From the NCBI GenBank assembly GCA_045593725.1, contig JAZNXE010000041.1, positions 1 through 51,939 of the forward strand: 51,939 nucleotides of DNA, written 5' to 3'. Positions within the stretch are counted from its first letter, which is position 1, and every line of letters starts with the position of its first letter. A model generated the notes under the pieces. That model saw only the letters and a list, made by a program, of their open reading frames with translations. It made no database searches and was not told where the DNA came from. Position numbers and translations under genes: made by a program. This document shows positions 23,494 to 33,388 of the stretch, in pieces. Source of the stretch: HGM12713 sp045593725 (GTDB taxonomy: Bacteria > Bacillota > Clostridia > Oscillospirales > CAG-272).

Positions 23494-25093
23494 TTACAGA
23501 GAAAGAATTTCAATAACCTTTTCGATCACGTCCTCAGAAAGCCGCGGCTCTATCATGCATGTTTCCCACTTTATCTTGGGAACGAGATAGCTTTCCGTTG
23601 AAAGCATAATATTGAACAAAAACGGCTCTTTTCCGATTATTTCGTCAGCGTAGTCATCCAATTCGTTGTACGAGCTCAAGGTTGCGGCTTTAATTCCGTA
23701 AGCCTCAGATATCTTTTGAAAATCAGGAACGGTATATCCGCTCGACTCGGTGGTCTGCGCATACCTGTCATTATGATTCGTATGCTGTGTTTCGCTTATC
23801 TTTCCCAGAACGCGATTGTTTAAAACGAATATCTTGATAGGGAGCTTTTCTCTCTTGACCGTTTCAAGCTCCTGAATATTCATCTGAAATCCGCCGTCAC
23901 CCGTAATACAATAGGTAAGAGCGTTGTTGTTTGAAATAGAAGCGCCTATAGCGTACGGCAATCCGCACCCCATAGTTCCGTAGCCTCCGCCGATCAATAT
24001 CCTTCCCTTATGCCCCTTCAACGCCAAGGATTGAGCGCTCCAGCACTGATTTTGTCCGACGTCGACGGCAACAACGGGATCTTGGGGAAGCAATGACGAT
24101 ATCTTTTCAATGACCAGATTTCCCTCCGTCTTATCATAACCGTCAAGTATGCGCTTTGCCTCTAAGCATTGATTTTTCCATCTGGTATAATCGGGAACGT
24201 CCTCCCCCAGCAAGGTGCGCATAAACTCCTTGGCATCCATATGATATTTTTGCTCGTTTTCCTTGATATTTCGGCTAAGCTCATACTGATCTATATCGAC
24301 TCTTATCAGATCGGCTTTAGGAGCAAAATTCTTGGTGTATCTTCCCACCTGTCGCAATCCCAAACGAGCGCCGACAGAAATAATAACATCACACTCATTC
24401 AAGATCATATTCGCGATACGGTTTCCGTGTGTTCCGATAAATCCGATATGATTTTCACCCTGCGCGAGATCCACGCCCATCATGGTAGTTAAGATCGGGA
24501 TGTTGGTTCTTTTGGCAAATTCATGTATAAGCCCCTCCGCTCCTGCGGTACGGGCGCCATTACCCACAAGTAATATCGGCTTGTTGTATGTTGAGCGGAA
24601 AATCAATTATAACACCTCCCTTGCGTCCCAGCATCGCCATATTATACGCTCTGCTTATTATATCCGCAAAGCCTTCGCTGCTATTTGCGGTTACAGAATA
24701 TTTTGTAATATTTCTGGTCATAGAAACAAGCTCCATCTCCTGAAAGCCGTTCTGACGGATCCCCGAAAATCCTTTCATTTCATTCGTAGGAACATTTCCG
24801 CAAATTCCCATTATCGGTATTCCGTCAAACCAAGCGTCAGCAAGTCCGCCAAGCGCGTTTACCGCGCCGGGACCCGAGGTGGTAAAATAAACTCCCAATC
24901 TTCCACCTGTCCTTGCGTATCCGTTGGCAGCTAAAGCGCAGCCTTGCTCGTTGTAGCAAACATGCACCTTGATCTCATCCTGTCTTTTATACAGAGCATC
25001 CATAAAAGGAACTATATATCCGCCGGCATATCCAAAAACATCGGTTACGCCCTGTTTTATCAAAAAATCAACTAAATATTCCGAGCAATTCAA
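23494..25093 (-). pseudogene. ThDP-dependent acetolactate synthase-like enzyme, frameshifted
   Basis: Two overlapping frames together make one ALS-like enzyme. The N-terminal ThDP Pyr domain (25093-24560, 177 residues) has the catalytic Glu in NEQGCALAANGYAR and ends near FPLNIQQADI. The middle and PP domains (from about 24590 to 23494) start at NKPILLVGNGAR and hold GDGGFQMNIQELE...NNRVLG, the ThDP-Mg site. The linker of roughly 25-45 residues normally between them is missing and the frame changes at the junction. Bases 24572-24585 read sensibly in both frames, the trace of a deletion between short direct repeats or of an assembly collapse. In a surface-polymer operon such enzymes could be carboligases like YerE, which adds two carbons to a nucleotide-linked keto sugar; that role is inference. 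It is the last gene of the operon. Confidence 0.8.
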
Positions 25094-25094
25094 C

Positions 25095-25718
25095 TTATAA
25101 CTCCCCTTTCAATATCTGTTCTACATTTTGTTTTCTTACTATTATGTGGGTGCCCGACTCATATTCTTTATTAACCGCCTTAAAAATAACCTTGGCAAAA
25201 TCGTCAGGCTCAAGCAGTGTGCCCTGATCTTCATCGGGGAACAAGCCCTTGCGCATTTTTGTTCTTGTTCTGCCGGGAGATATGCATACGGCATACAATC
25301 CGTCCTCAGCCCAGCACCTTGTCGCCATAACCACAGCCGCCTTTGTAGCGCAATACTCGCTCCACGTTGCGTGTGTTTCCACAGCGGCAGCAGAGCCGAC
25401 ATTGACGATATCGAGCTTTTGATTATACTTCAAAGCGGCTTGGGTGCACCAGAAGGTTCCCAAAAGATTTATATCAATATGCTTTTTCGTATTCTCATAA
25501 TCGGCATCCTTCATAGACTGCGGAACTACATACCCCGCATTGTTTATAAGAACATCGGGCTTGTACTCCGCCATAGCTTTATCTATGCTGTCAATATCGG
25601 TAACATCCATCTCTGTTCTTGAAGGAGCAAAAACGTCAAAGCCCTCCTTCTCAAGCAGCTCCTTTATCGCCTGAGCGATACCGCCGCTTCCGCCTGTTAT
25701 CAATACCTTTTTATTCAT
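25095..25718 (-). CDS. Short-chain dehydrogenase/reductase next to the IspD-like gene
   Basis: The 207-residue protein is a classical SDR: TGGSGGIAQAI at 8-18 binds the nucleotide, NNAG is at about 80, and the catalytic Ser and Tyr-x-x-x-Lys appear in VGSAAAVETHATWSEYCATK. It abuts the IspD-like cytidylyltransferase gene, whose stop is directly before its ATG. In Haemophilus Bcs1 an IspD-like and an SDR domain are fused and make CDP-ribitol, so this pair is likely to reduce a ketose phosphate and activate the alditol phosphate with CTP. The exact polyol cannot be told. Confidence 0.85.
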   Translation of the reverse strand: MNKKVLITGGSGGIAQAIKELLEKEGFDVFAPSRTEMDVTDIDSIDKAMAEYKPDVLINNAGYVVPQSMKDADYENTKKHIDINLLGTFWCTQAALKYNQKLDIVNVGSAAAVETHATWSEYCATKAAVVMATRCWAEDGLYAVCISPGRTRTKMRKGLFPDEDQGTLLEPDDFAKVIFKAVNKEYESGTHIIVRKQNVEQILKGEL

Positions 25719-26327
25719 TTAAGACTTGTCCTCCGGCATTTGAGTCTGATATATAGATTCGATTATCGCCAGATCTCCGGGATACGTCACCTTAAAAAGA
25801 TTTGATGTGGTTTCAATAAAATGGGGCTTTATTCCATGATATTCGAACATCGCTCTGGTTTCATCCGTCATATCGGTAAAGCGATCTCCGGAATAAGCTT
25901 CGAGAAGCAATCTATAATCAAAAGCCTGCGGAGTCAGCAGGTCGTAGAGCTCTTCTCTGTTTATATATGTTCCGTCACGGTATATAACCGTGTTCACAAG
26001 AGGGCGAACAAAGGTTACAGAGGGATGCGTGTCATTTAACAATTCAAGCACCTGCTCTTTTGTGACCATAGGTCTTGCGGCCTCAAGAATAATAACTCTG
26101 TCCGTATCGCGCGGCAAAGCTTTAAGACCGTTGATCACTGAGCCTGTTCTGGTCACGCCGCCGGGAACATCCTTACCGACCGCGACGATTCTGTCAGCGC
26201 CAACTATATCTCTTGCGGTTTCATACGCATATCTCCAAAGCTGTTTACCGCGGAATATAACGTCCTGTTTAGTTCCTTGATAACGAGTTCCCTTGCCCGC
26301 AGCAAGAAGGATCGCTCCGAATTTCAT
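25719..26327 (-). CDS. IspD/TarI-like cytidylyltransferase (CDP-alditol synthesis)
   Basis: The 202-residue protein has the IspD fold signatures: AILLAAGKGTRYQGTKQ at the CTP site, RTGSVINGL, LEAARPMVTKEQV, LTPQAFDY, a TDETRAMFEYHGIKP block and the final FKVTYPGDLAI. The family transfers CMP to MEP (IspD) or to alditol phosphates such as ribitol 5-phosphate (TarI, Bcs1). IspD proper is normally encoded with housekeeping genes; the position in a surface-polymer operon beside an SDR points to a CDP-alditol. AGGAGG precedes the ATG. The gap to the upstream TagF-like gene is 48 bases. Confidence 0.85.
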   Translation of the reverse strand: MKFGAILLAAGKGTRYQGTKQDVIFRGKQLWRYAYETARDIVGADRIVAVGKDVPGGVTRTGSVINGLKALPRDTDRVIILEAARPMVTKEQVLELLNDTHPSVTFVRPLVNTVIYRDGTYINREELYDLLTPQAFDYRLLLEAYSGDRFTDMTDETRAMFEYHGIKPHFIETTSNLFKVTYPGDLAIIESIYQTQMPEDKS

Positions 26328-26375
26328 ATGTCTTCCTCCTGTAAGTTTGTATCAACCGTATAGGGCTTATTTAGA

Positions 26376-27527
26376 TCACAATCCCGCTTTGTCGATTATA
26401 AAATCTACAACTCGTTTCGTATTATCCGGCTTGTTCGAAAAATTCGCCCAAGTATTTATTCTTGCTCTATCCTCTTTGTGCTCGTCAATATTGTTAGCGA
26501 GCTTCGTAATGTAATTTTCAAAATCCTCCACGGTATAGATCTTATGCGTAGGGCCCAAATACACATTTGGGTCAATAGCAAATCCGGGATTTTTCTTATA
26601 TTCTTCAATATCTTCCCATACTAACGCGATAGGTTTATCACATAATAAATAATCATAATATATCGAAGAGTAATCGGTAATAAGCGAATCGCAGCTACCG
26701 ACAAATTCATACGAGGTAATTCCGTTATCAACGAAAAAGCTATCGTCAATAATACGTATATTACTCAAATTATTGTTTACTATATAGCTCACATCCTGCG
26801 CAAAGTGTGGCTTAACAACTATCAAAATGTTATGTTGCTTTGCAATTTCATTTAACCGCGCAGCTTTGTCTATATCGTGTATTATAGGAAGCGCATGCTG
26901 CGAATTTGTTAAATTTGAGCTGGATTTATGTTGGCGAAAGGTAGGATACCATACGACAATCTTTGAATAACTGCCGTTGAAATACGCACACAGATCTAAG
27001 CTTGAAGTTTGCAACGCGTCGTTTCTGGGATATCCCAAGGCAACACATTTGTTTATATCGCAATTCATCTCATACGCCATCATCCGCTTCGAATCTTCCG
27101 AAGCAACGATTACATAATCAATATCGCTTGGGAGCGTATAATATGAGCGAACACTTTTTATTGCCGTTCCATGCGCAAGAAAAAATGACTTTTGTTTTTT
27201 AGAATAGGAGATCAAAAATCTGTTTCCGGATATATTGCATTTAGCTTGAAGCGAATACCAAGTAAATTTTATTCTGTTTTTTAAAGACGTCACGTCTAAA
27301 AACACTGTGTTGGGATATGGGGGAAATTGTTTTGTTTTGTCCGATACCAACCAAATAAATTTGTACTTTTCATGAAGGTTTCTGGACAGCATTTCACAAA
27401 ACACAGGGAAAGTATTGTCGGACAGATCCGGAATACTTTCAAAGACAATGTAGTCCTTTGTAGGAACAAATATCGCCATTATTTTTATGACCGATTTGAT
27501 AATTCTCTTGATTGCTTTTTTTAGCAT
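26376..27527 (-). CDS. CDP-glycerol glycerophosphotransferase-family protein (TagB/TagF-like)
   Basis: The 383-residue protein belongs to the teichoic acid polyol-phosphate transferase family, shown by the two His motifs FFLAHGTAIK (about residue 118) and VVKPHFAQD (about 235), the nucleotide-site segment LITDYSSIYYDYLL (about 290), and the Asp-rich end. An N-terminal amphipathic, basic segment would hold it at the inner membrane face. It transfers glycerol- or ribitol-phosphate from a CDP precursor to a lipid-linked acceptor. CDP-glycerol could come from the TagD homologue and a second CDP-alditol from the IspD-like protein, both in this operon. AGGAG precedes the ATG. Confidence 0.9.
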   Translation of the reverse strand: MLKKAIKRIIKSVIKIMAIFVPTKDYIVFESIPDLSDNTFPVFCEMLSRNLHEKYKFIWLVSDKTKQFPPYPNTVFLDVTSLKNRIKFTWYSLQAKCNISGNRFLISYSKKQKSFFLAHGTAIKSVRSYYTLPSDIDYVIVASEDSKRMMAYEMNCDINKCVALGYPRNDALQTSSLDLCAYFNGSYSKIVVWYPTFRQHKSSSNLTNSQHALPIIHDIDKAARLNEIAKQHNILIVVKPHFAQDVSYIVNNNLSNIRIIDDSFFVDNGITSYEFVGSCDSLITDYSSIYYDYLLCDKPIALVWEDIEEYKKNPGFAIDPNVYLGPTHKIYTVEDFENYITKLANNIDEHKEDRARINTWANFSNKPDNTKRVVDFIIDKAGL

Positions 27528-27536
27528 TTTATTCTC

Positions 27537-29078
27537 CTAATTATGTGCTTTCCGCTTGATAAATTTTGTGAGCATTTTTGTCACAAGACCTTTTTCATAT
27601 TTATTCATTCCTACAAGCCACATCGAGATACCGTATATGACGGTATAGATGGCTACAGACAATACAAATTCAACCAAAGACTTCTTTGGGAACACATAAT
27701 TTAATATAACACCGCAAATAATCGGGCATATCAAGGCCAAAAGCGGACGCGCCATATTTTTCCAAAATACCGGTATGTCTATGTTGCATTTTTTATGATA
27801 GAAGACATTGATTATAAAGCAGTTAGCAACGATAGTTGACACCGACGTACCGATAGCGGGAGCAAGAACTCCCACGATAGGACACAGCCAAGCCGTTATA
27901 ACCAAATTTACAACAGCCATAAAAATATACAATACACTTCTGAATTGATGCCTGTTTTGCGCTCGTTGAATTTCAATTCCGATATTTTGGATCAAAGGAA
28001 CCGTTGCGGGAAGAACTATGATAACCATAACATAATATGCCTGGTCATAACCGTCACCTGCCCACATATTGATAAAGTCCATTCCAAACAGAACCAATCC
28101 TGAGGCAATAAGCGCCAATATCATGAACTGGATACGTCCAACACTTACGAATAAATTTGTCAACTGATTCTTTTGGAGCGCCTGGTCATCCTTGGTTTCG
28201 TTAACTATCTTGTGTATGCGGGGAGAAAAAACTCCTGAGATAGCGGTTGAAAAGGTCATATAATACTGATGAAGAGAAAAGCCTACGGAATACACCGCAA
28301 CGGCCGCCGTTCCGTTAAATCTCGCCAACAGAAACTTACCCGCGTTTATATTAACCTGGTCAACGATCAAATTCAAAGCTATAAAAAAGGTAAAAACGAG
28401 CAGATCCCAAAACAAACCCTTTTCAAGAGCGCCAAAGCGAAAACGAACATCAAGTTTACTTTTTGAATAAATAATATACAATACATCAGTAAGCAAGGAG
28501 ATTGCCAAAGTTACAAGGACGAGTCCTACCGATCTACAGCCCGTTAGCAAAAGAGGTATAGAAACCAAAGGACCAACTACCGTCTTAAGCGCGCCCAATA
28601 ATTTCAAAAACACATATTTTTCATGAGCGGAAATTATATTTTGAAACACGCTCATCGGGAAGGAGATCGCCAAATTGACGGTCAAAAGCAACATGAGCTT
28701 TTCCGCAAGCTTATATTCAGCTTCAGTCAAGCCCTTGTCAAATACTAAATTCAAATTAAATGTTAAGAACAACCCGCAAGCAAGTACGACCATTCCTATA
28801 ACGGTAAATATAGTCAAAAACAAACCGTTTAATTTGTATATTGACTGATCATCTTGCTTGACCTTATATTTTGCATAATATCTAATATAGCTGCTATTGA
28901 AGCCCAAGCTCAGGATAGACAACATCGAGATCGTCGAAACCACCGTATTGTATAAACCGTATTCACTTTGCCCCAATATGCGTATCATCATGGGCGTGTA
29001 GACAAGTCCCACAAATACTGCCAGCCCCATTTGCGCATACGATATGATCGCGCCGGCCTTTAATTGATTTGTCTTCAT
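27537..29078 (-). CDS. Wzx-type polysaccharide flippase
   Basis: The 513-residue protein has about 12-14 hydrophobic helices over its whole length and begins with QLKAGAIISYAQMGLAVFVGLVYTPMMIRILGQSEYGLY, the N-terminal pattern of oligosaccharide flippases of the MOP superfamily. It would move the undecaprenyl-linked repeat unit across the membrane before polymerisation by the EpsG-like protein encoded next to it. Confidence 0.92.
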   Translation of the reverse strand: MKTNQLKAGAIISYAQMGLAVFVGLVYTPMMIRILGQSEYGLYNTVVSTISMLSILSLGFNSSYIRYYAKYKVKQDDQSIYKLNGLFLTIFTVIGMVVLACGLFLTFNLNLVFDKGLTEAEYKLAEKLMLLLTVNLAISFPMSVFQNIISAHEKYVFLKLLGALKTVVGPLVSIPLLLTGCRSVGLVLVTLAISLLTDVLYIIYSKSKLDVRFRFGALEKGLFWDLLVFTFFIALNLIVDQVNINAGKFLLARFNGTAAVAVYSVGFSLHQYYMTFSTAISGVFSPRIHKIVNETKDDQALQKNQLTNLFVSVGRIQFMILALIASGLVLFGMDFINMWAGDGYDQAYYVMVIIVLPATVPLIQNIGIEIQRAQNRHQFRSVLYIFMAVVNLVITAWLCPIVGVLAPAIGTSVSTIVANCFIINVFYHKKCNIDIPVFWKNMARPLLALICPIICGVILNYVFPKKSLVEFVLSVAIYTVIYGISMWLVGMNKYEKGLVTKMLTKFIKRKAHN

Positions 29079-29121
29079 ATGTTTAACATCCTATTTACTA
29101 TTTATCCCACGTTTTATTTAA

Positions 29122-30147
29122 TTAAAATATTCGATACGGATATATCGCATTACCATTCAAAATAATATTGACTACCAAATGATAGAAAGCAAACCACCCA
29201 TAATATATAAGTTTTATATTGTTTCGCGGTTTAACTTTATTGTATCCGCTAACAACGCCCGACACGATAACAGCAATAAAAATCTGCGAAAACCACATAA
29301 AACGATCCGCATAGGTTATACGGAAGCCCAAGACCTGAAACGGAATGGATAACAAGTATATAGCAACGCAGCGGTTGAGCATTTTGTCATCAAAAACCGA
29401 TCGTTTTCTGTAATAAAAGAATAGAGGCGGCAATAAATAAAGCAAGAACCCAAAAGAAACATTTGGAGTATCGTTCACAAAATACTTGCTGAATATCCCC
29501 AGCCTACCCACCAGCGCAATCGCAAGAGGTGCCATGACCAATGCGGCTAACGAGATTATTGTGATTATAAATCCAACTTTTTTCTTTTTTCTTATCAGCA
29601 AGTAATACAGCCAAAGAATAATAATAGCGAAATAGGCGGTTTTATGGAAGCCTGCCCCAAGTAAAACAAGAATTATGCCACTCAAATGTTTTTTTCGGAA
29701 TATGCACGCTATTGCCAAAAAAACAAATGAAACCGCTAACATCTGTCGCATACCGTTGAAAAAAGCGGTATACGGAATGATCAATATACTAAACCAAGCT
29801 ATTTCCTTGTTTTCACATTTAAATTTAGTTATAGCAATATATATCGTTAACAAGAAAATAAACGCGGCAAGAAACAATAACGCTTGATAGGTTGGCGATA
29901 TTTTATTTAACAGATTCCATCCCCATTCGGTGTAGCCCTTTCCGCCGTTATGGATATGATAATATATATCCTTATACGTCCAAAAATCCACTCCGCTCTC
30001 TCTAAACGCAGCGGTAACCGACGGAATGACAATAGCAACAAAAACGAAAAATTTATGCAGACGTTTCTTTTTTTCAGACAACCAAATAAAGAATGTTGAC
30101 AATATAAATGTCAGCGCATATATTACAATTGAATAGAACATCTCCAT
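29122..30147 (-). CDS. EpsG-family membrane protein (Wzy-type polymerase)
   Basis: The 341-residue protein has around ten hydrophobic segments, a soluble loop early on (ESGVDFWTYKDIYYHIHNGGKGYTEWGW) and the FNGMRQMLAVSFVFLAIAC segment with the Arg-Gln pair characteristic of EpsG proteins, followed by GFHKTAYFAII. EpsG members act as Wzy-like polymerases of exopolysaccharide repeat units. It lies between the flippase and a GT2 gene, the expected place. GGAGA precedes the ATG. Confidence 0.85.
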   Translation of the reverse strand: MEMFYSIVIYALTFILSTFFIWLSEKKKRLHKFFVFVAIVIPSVTAAFRESGVDFWTYKDIYYHIHNGGKGYTEWGWNLLNKISPTYQALLFLAAFIFLLTIYIAITKFKCENKEIAWFSILIIPYTAFFNGMRQMLAVSFVFLAIACIFRKKHLSGIILVLLGAGFHKTAYFAIIILWLYYLLIRKKKKVGFIITIISLAALVMAPLAIALVGRLGIFSKYFVNDTPNVSFGFLLYLLPPLFFYYRKRSVFDDKMLNRCVAIYLLSIPFQVLGFRITYADRFMWFSQIFIAVIVSGVVSGYNKVKPRNNIKLIYYGWFAFYHLVVNIILNGNAIYPYRIF

Positions 30148-30175
30148 AAATGTATATTCTCCGTTAAATGTATAG

Positions 30176-31165
30176 TTATTTTTTTATGCCCTTACTTTGC
30201 CTATAGTTCTTATATTTCACTATTAACGAAAGCATAACGATGCTTCTGTAATATGCACAATATGAAACTATTCTCACGTGCTTAGGCAATTGGGAAAAAT
30301 ATTTGTTCTGAATATGCTTCTTCGAATAATTTGAGCGAATATACTGCAAGATCTCTTTGCGGGGGCTCTTTTTCTGAAGCTTGATCAAAACCGTATTGTT
30401 AAGAACCTCTCTCAACTCAATAGCAAGCAGCTCTTCTTCAAAGCCCTTGCCCTCAAGACGCTCGGACAATATTGAAAAAGACCTCTGACAGTTCGCCTCA
30501 TCCAACAAGCTTGCGTCGTGCATAAGAGAGGTCGCCACCTGTACATAGTGATATAAATTTTCAGGACAATAATATACACTTTCAGACATAGCGATCGCAT
30601 GCTTTGTAAAAGGCATATCTTCGTTCCTGAAATATTCGCCAAATCTGGCGCCGCTCTTTTCAAGCGACTTCCGACGATATATCTTACACATCGTAGAGCC
30701 GCCCGTATACGTAAAAGCAACGCGGGGATCGATCTTTCCGCGACTTACATTCCCGCCGCCAATAGATCTTCCCCTAGACAACACAGCTCCGTTTTCATCA
30801 ACGTTTACATAATCATATATAACGCAGTCGATCCCGTCCTCCATCAACGGAGCGAGAACCTCCGTATAATTATCGGCAAAATAGTCATCGGAATCAGCAA
30901 AAGTGATATAATCGCCTGTTGCGAGATCGATTCCGTTATTTCTGCTCACTCCGGGACCGGAATTTTTTTCATTTCTGACAACCACCGTTTTTAACGGACT
31001 TTTGGAGGCATACTCTTTAGCTTTCATAAAGCTATCATCCTTGGAACAGTCGTCAACGATTATTAACTCGATATCAGCAGCTTTTTGCTTTTCTAATACT
31101 TCCAAATTTCGCTTCATCATGTGAAACGAATTGTACATTGGAACTATAATGCTAATTTTTTTCAT
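30176..31165 (-). CDS. Family 2 glycosyltransferase
   Basis: The 329-residue protein has the GT-A N-terminal start IIVPMYNSFHMMKRNLEVL, VDDCSKDDS, the metal-binding Asp-x-Asp region in TFADSDDYF (about residue 90), and an acceptor-side NEDMPFTK. The C-terminal 100 residues are helical and basic. Donor and acceptor sugars are unknown. AAAGGAG precedes the ATG. Confidence 0.9.
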   Translation of the reverse strand: MKKISIIVPMYNSFHMMKRNLEVLEKQKAADIELIIVDDCSKDDSFMKAKEYASKSPLKTVVVRNEKNSGPGVSRNNGIDLATGDYITFADSDDYFADNYTEVLAPLMEDGIDCVIYDYVNVDENGAVLSRGRSIGGGNVSRGKIDPRVAFTYTGGSTMCKIYRRKSLEKSGARFGEYFRNEDMPFTKHAIAMSESVYYCPENLYHYVQVATSLMHDASLLDEANCQRSFSILSERLEGKGFEEELLAIELREVLNNTVLIKLQKKSPRKEILQYIRSNYSKKHIQNKYFSQLPKHVRIVSYCAYYRSIVMLSLIVKYKNYRQSKGIKK

Positions 31166-31248
31166 AATAAGCTCCTTTTTCGCAACACTTGGCTTTTTCG
31201 TCTGACGCGCGAAGCATCGCTGTGAATAATACGCCGATCTTGTTTACG

Positions 31249-31674
31249 TTATTGTCCCTTCAACTCGTTTTTGATCTGCGTCGTAGATACTCCCTGCGTA
31301 TATGAGAAGAAGACCATTTCAACGTCAATGCCGTTTTCCTTAAATTCCTTTTCGGTCTTCAAAAAACGCTCCGTTCCCTTCCAGTCATCGCCTGAAAACA
31401 AAACGTTAAATTTAAATTTGTTCCAAGCGAGCATTTTGTCCACAGTTTCATCTATAGATATTATCGCTACCTCGTCAACGCATTTAAGCGCGCCCACTAT
31501 TCTCATTCGGTCATCCTCATTGATAACGGGCTCTTTGTTCTTAAACACTCTCACATATTCATCCGAGCAAATGCCCACTATCAAATAATCGCATTCCTTT
31601 TTGCAGCGCTCAAACAGATTCAGATGTCCTACGTGAAACAGATCGTATACTCCGCACGTGTAACCAATTTTCAT
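31249..31674 (-). CDS. tagD: Glycerol-3-phosphate cytidylyltransferase (TagD-like)
   Basis: The 141-residue protein shows the small nucleotidyltransferase signatures: GVYDLFHVGHLNLF with His-x-Gly-His (residues 14-17 or so), FSGDDWKGTERF, and the C-terminal TQGVSTTQIK variant of the usual Ser-Thr-Ser motif. TagD makes CDP-glycerol from CTP and glycerol 3-phosphate. It lies 11 bases after licD and supplies the likely donor for the TagF-like transferase of the same operon. Confidence 0.9.
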   Translation of the reverse strand: MKIGYTCGVYDLFHVGHLNLFERCKKECDYLIVGICSDEYVRVFKNKEPVINEDDRMRIVGALKCVDEVAIISIDETVDKMLAWNKFKFNVLFSGDDWKGTERFLKTEKEFKENGIDVEMVFFSYTQGVSTTQIKNELKGQ

Positions 31675-31685
31675 ATCAAAACCTC

Positions 31686-32501
31686 TTAATCTTTCAAATA
31701 ACTCTTATTTAGATCGCATTCTATCGAATCGTGAAGCGATACCTGCTTTTCAACGGGTGGAAGCTTCATATAATCCCCGTACATAGAACTTAAATACGCG
31801 TCGGCATTTTCAAGACCATATACCGTCAGTGTTTCAAACCGTACGGGAGTAGGCTTGCCGAAATATTCGACGGGAACCATTCCCTTTACGCCCGAGCCGC
31901 CCATAAGGTTGCTGACTATCTTCGCATCGTCAAAATCAATACGCTTACATATATCGTCAAGCTTCTTGAGATGTTTATAATCCTTGACAAACAGAGGGGA
32001 AATAATTCTTCCCATTAGCGTTACCGCATTTTTAGCCAGAGATCTTCTCTTCAAAAAAGCAACTGTTATTATCAGCTGAAAATTGAAGTGAAACTTGAAG
32101 GGCTTATAGTTTTCCACTGCCTCTTCCTTAGTGTTTCCTATTCCGTCAAGCGGGAATATATCGATATATATTCCCCTCTTAATAGGCTTTCTCCTTTTTT
32201 CTATAAGAGTAGTACGGGTATCATATACCTTTGCTGTCAAATAAGTATATTCCTTGTTGTCAAGCCCGGGATATTCTATAAAATATCTCTCGTCCTGCTC
32301 TTTCTTAACCAACTCGCGTAGCTTTTCGTAATCCGCACGGGGCATTCCCACGTCTATATCGTCATCCCACGGGATAAATCCGCCGTGACGAACAGCACCA
32401 AGCATCGTTCCCGCAATTATATAATACCGAAGCTTATTCTTCTCGCACATATCGTGAAACCATGCCAACATATCTACAAGTTTTGCTTGCATCTCGTTCA
32501 T
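31686..32501 (-). CDS. LicD-family phosphotransferase
   Basis: The protein of about 271 residues has the LicD signature YYIIAGTMLGAVRHGGFIPWDDDIDVGM near the N-terminus, with the Asp-Asp-Asp-x-Asp metal site, and a later IDIFPLDGIG. LicD proteins move phosphocholine or another phospho-alcohol from a CDP donor to a glycan. No choline uptake or kinase genes are seen here, so glycerol or alditol phosphate made in the same operon is the more likely group. I choose the ATG at 32501; the upstream TTG at 32525 has no better ribosome binding site. Confidence 0.88.
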   Translation of the reverse strand: MNEMQAKLVDMLAWFHDMCEKNKLRYYIIAGTMLGAVRHGGFIPWDDDIDVGMPRADYEKLRELVKKEQDERYFIEYPGLDNKEYTYLTAKVYDTRTTLIEKRRKPIKRGIYIDIFPLDGIGNTKEEAVENYKPFKFHFNFQLIITVAFLKRRSLAKNAVTLMGRIISPLFVKDYKHLKKLDDICKRIDFDDAKIVSNLMGGSGVKGMVPVEYFGKPTPVRFETLTVYGLENADAYLSSMYGDYMKLPPVEKQVSLHDSIECDLNKSYLKD

Positions 32502-32566
32502 TTTTACATTCCCCCATAAATTCAACTACGACGTTGCATTTGTTCTATACGTATATTATGCCTATT

Positions 32567-33388
32567 TTATCTGTGTAATATTTTTTTAAATACCCACCCT
32601 CTGAGCTTATTTGGCATCAAAGCCACCGCAAACTGTATCATCAAGGTGTAATAATAATCCCAAGCGCTTATAAATCCCGTTTCTCTTACCTTCTTGCGCC
32701 CCTGCCTGTATTTTTTGAAATACGCAAAGCCGCCGCGGCGCTCGAACATATCCTCGCCCACTCTCGCAAACACAAGCGCGTCGTCGATATTCATAGCCGT
32801 CGCTCCCGCGTTAAACATGTTTGCCCAAAGGAGCGTATCCTCCATAAGAAGACAGGACTGATAGTTTCCCGCTCTTAAAACCGTGGATTTTTTAAACATA
32901 ACAGTCATATGATTGAACGCATCTCTTCGGTGCTGATATTTCTTTATCTCGGAATCTGTAAGCGGAACGTTTCTTTGCGCGACTATATTTTCCGTCGAAC
33001 CCTCAAACTCGACTATGTGGCTTCCGCATATGTCAAGCTCGGGATTTTTCTCAAATTCAGCGAGCTGCATCTCAAATCTGTCTGCCCTTGCTATATCGTC
33101 GGTATCCATACGGGCCACAAGCTCATTTTCACAGTGGAGCATTCCTTCGGCAAGTGCCAATCCCAGGCCCATATTTTTCTCAAGAGGAACTATAGAGTAA
33201 AGCTCCGGAAATTTAGCAACATACTCCGCCACCGTCGCCTCCAGTTCCTCTGTCAAAGGACCGTCCTTAACTATAACGACCTGCTTCGGCAGGACCGTCT
33301 GATTAAGTATGCTATCCATACATTCCCTGAAATTTGAGGATGTTTCCTTTATATATAGCGACATCAAAACAGAAAAATCAGTTGTCAT
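32567..33388 (-). CDS. Family 2 glycosyltransferase (AmsE-like)
   Basis: The 273-residue protein has the GT-A pattern FSVLMSLYIKETSSNFRECMDS, VIVKDGP, GLGLALAEGM, and the metal site RMDTDDIARADRF at about residue 95, with CLLMEDTLLWANM on the acceptor side. It resembles short GT2 proteins of exopolysaccharide loci such as AmsE. Its ATG overlaps the stop of the priming transferase gene (ATGA), so the two are translationally coupled and it probably adds the second sugar. Confidence 0.88.
   Translation of the reverse strand: MTTDFSVLMSLYIKETSSNFRECMDSILNQTVLPKQVVIVKDGPLTEELEATVAEYVAKFPELYSIVPLEKNMGLGLALAEGMLHCENELVARMDTDDIARADRFEMQLAEFEKNPELDICGSHIVEFEGSTENIVAQRNVPLTDSEIKKYQHRRDAFNHMTVMFKKSTVLRAGNYQSCLLMEDTLLWANMFNAGATAMNIDDALVFARVGEDMFERRGGFAYFKKYRQGRKKVRETGFISAWDYYYTLMIQFAVALMPNKLRGWVFKKILHR

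Noticed and set aside
23494..25093. Programmed frameshifting in the ThDP gene
   Set aside because: There is no slippery heptamer at the overlap, and the linker between the two domains is missing, so a deletion explains it better than recoding.
25719..26327. Calling the cytidylyltransferase housekeeping IspD of the MEP pathway
   Set aside because: The fold signatures allow it, and IspH is present in the window, but the gene lies in a surface-polymer operon and abuts an SDR, as in CDP-alditol synthesis.
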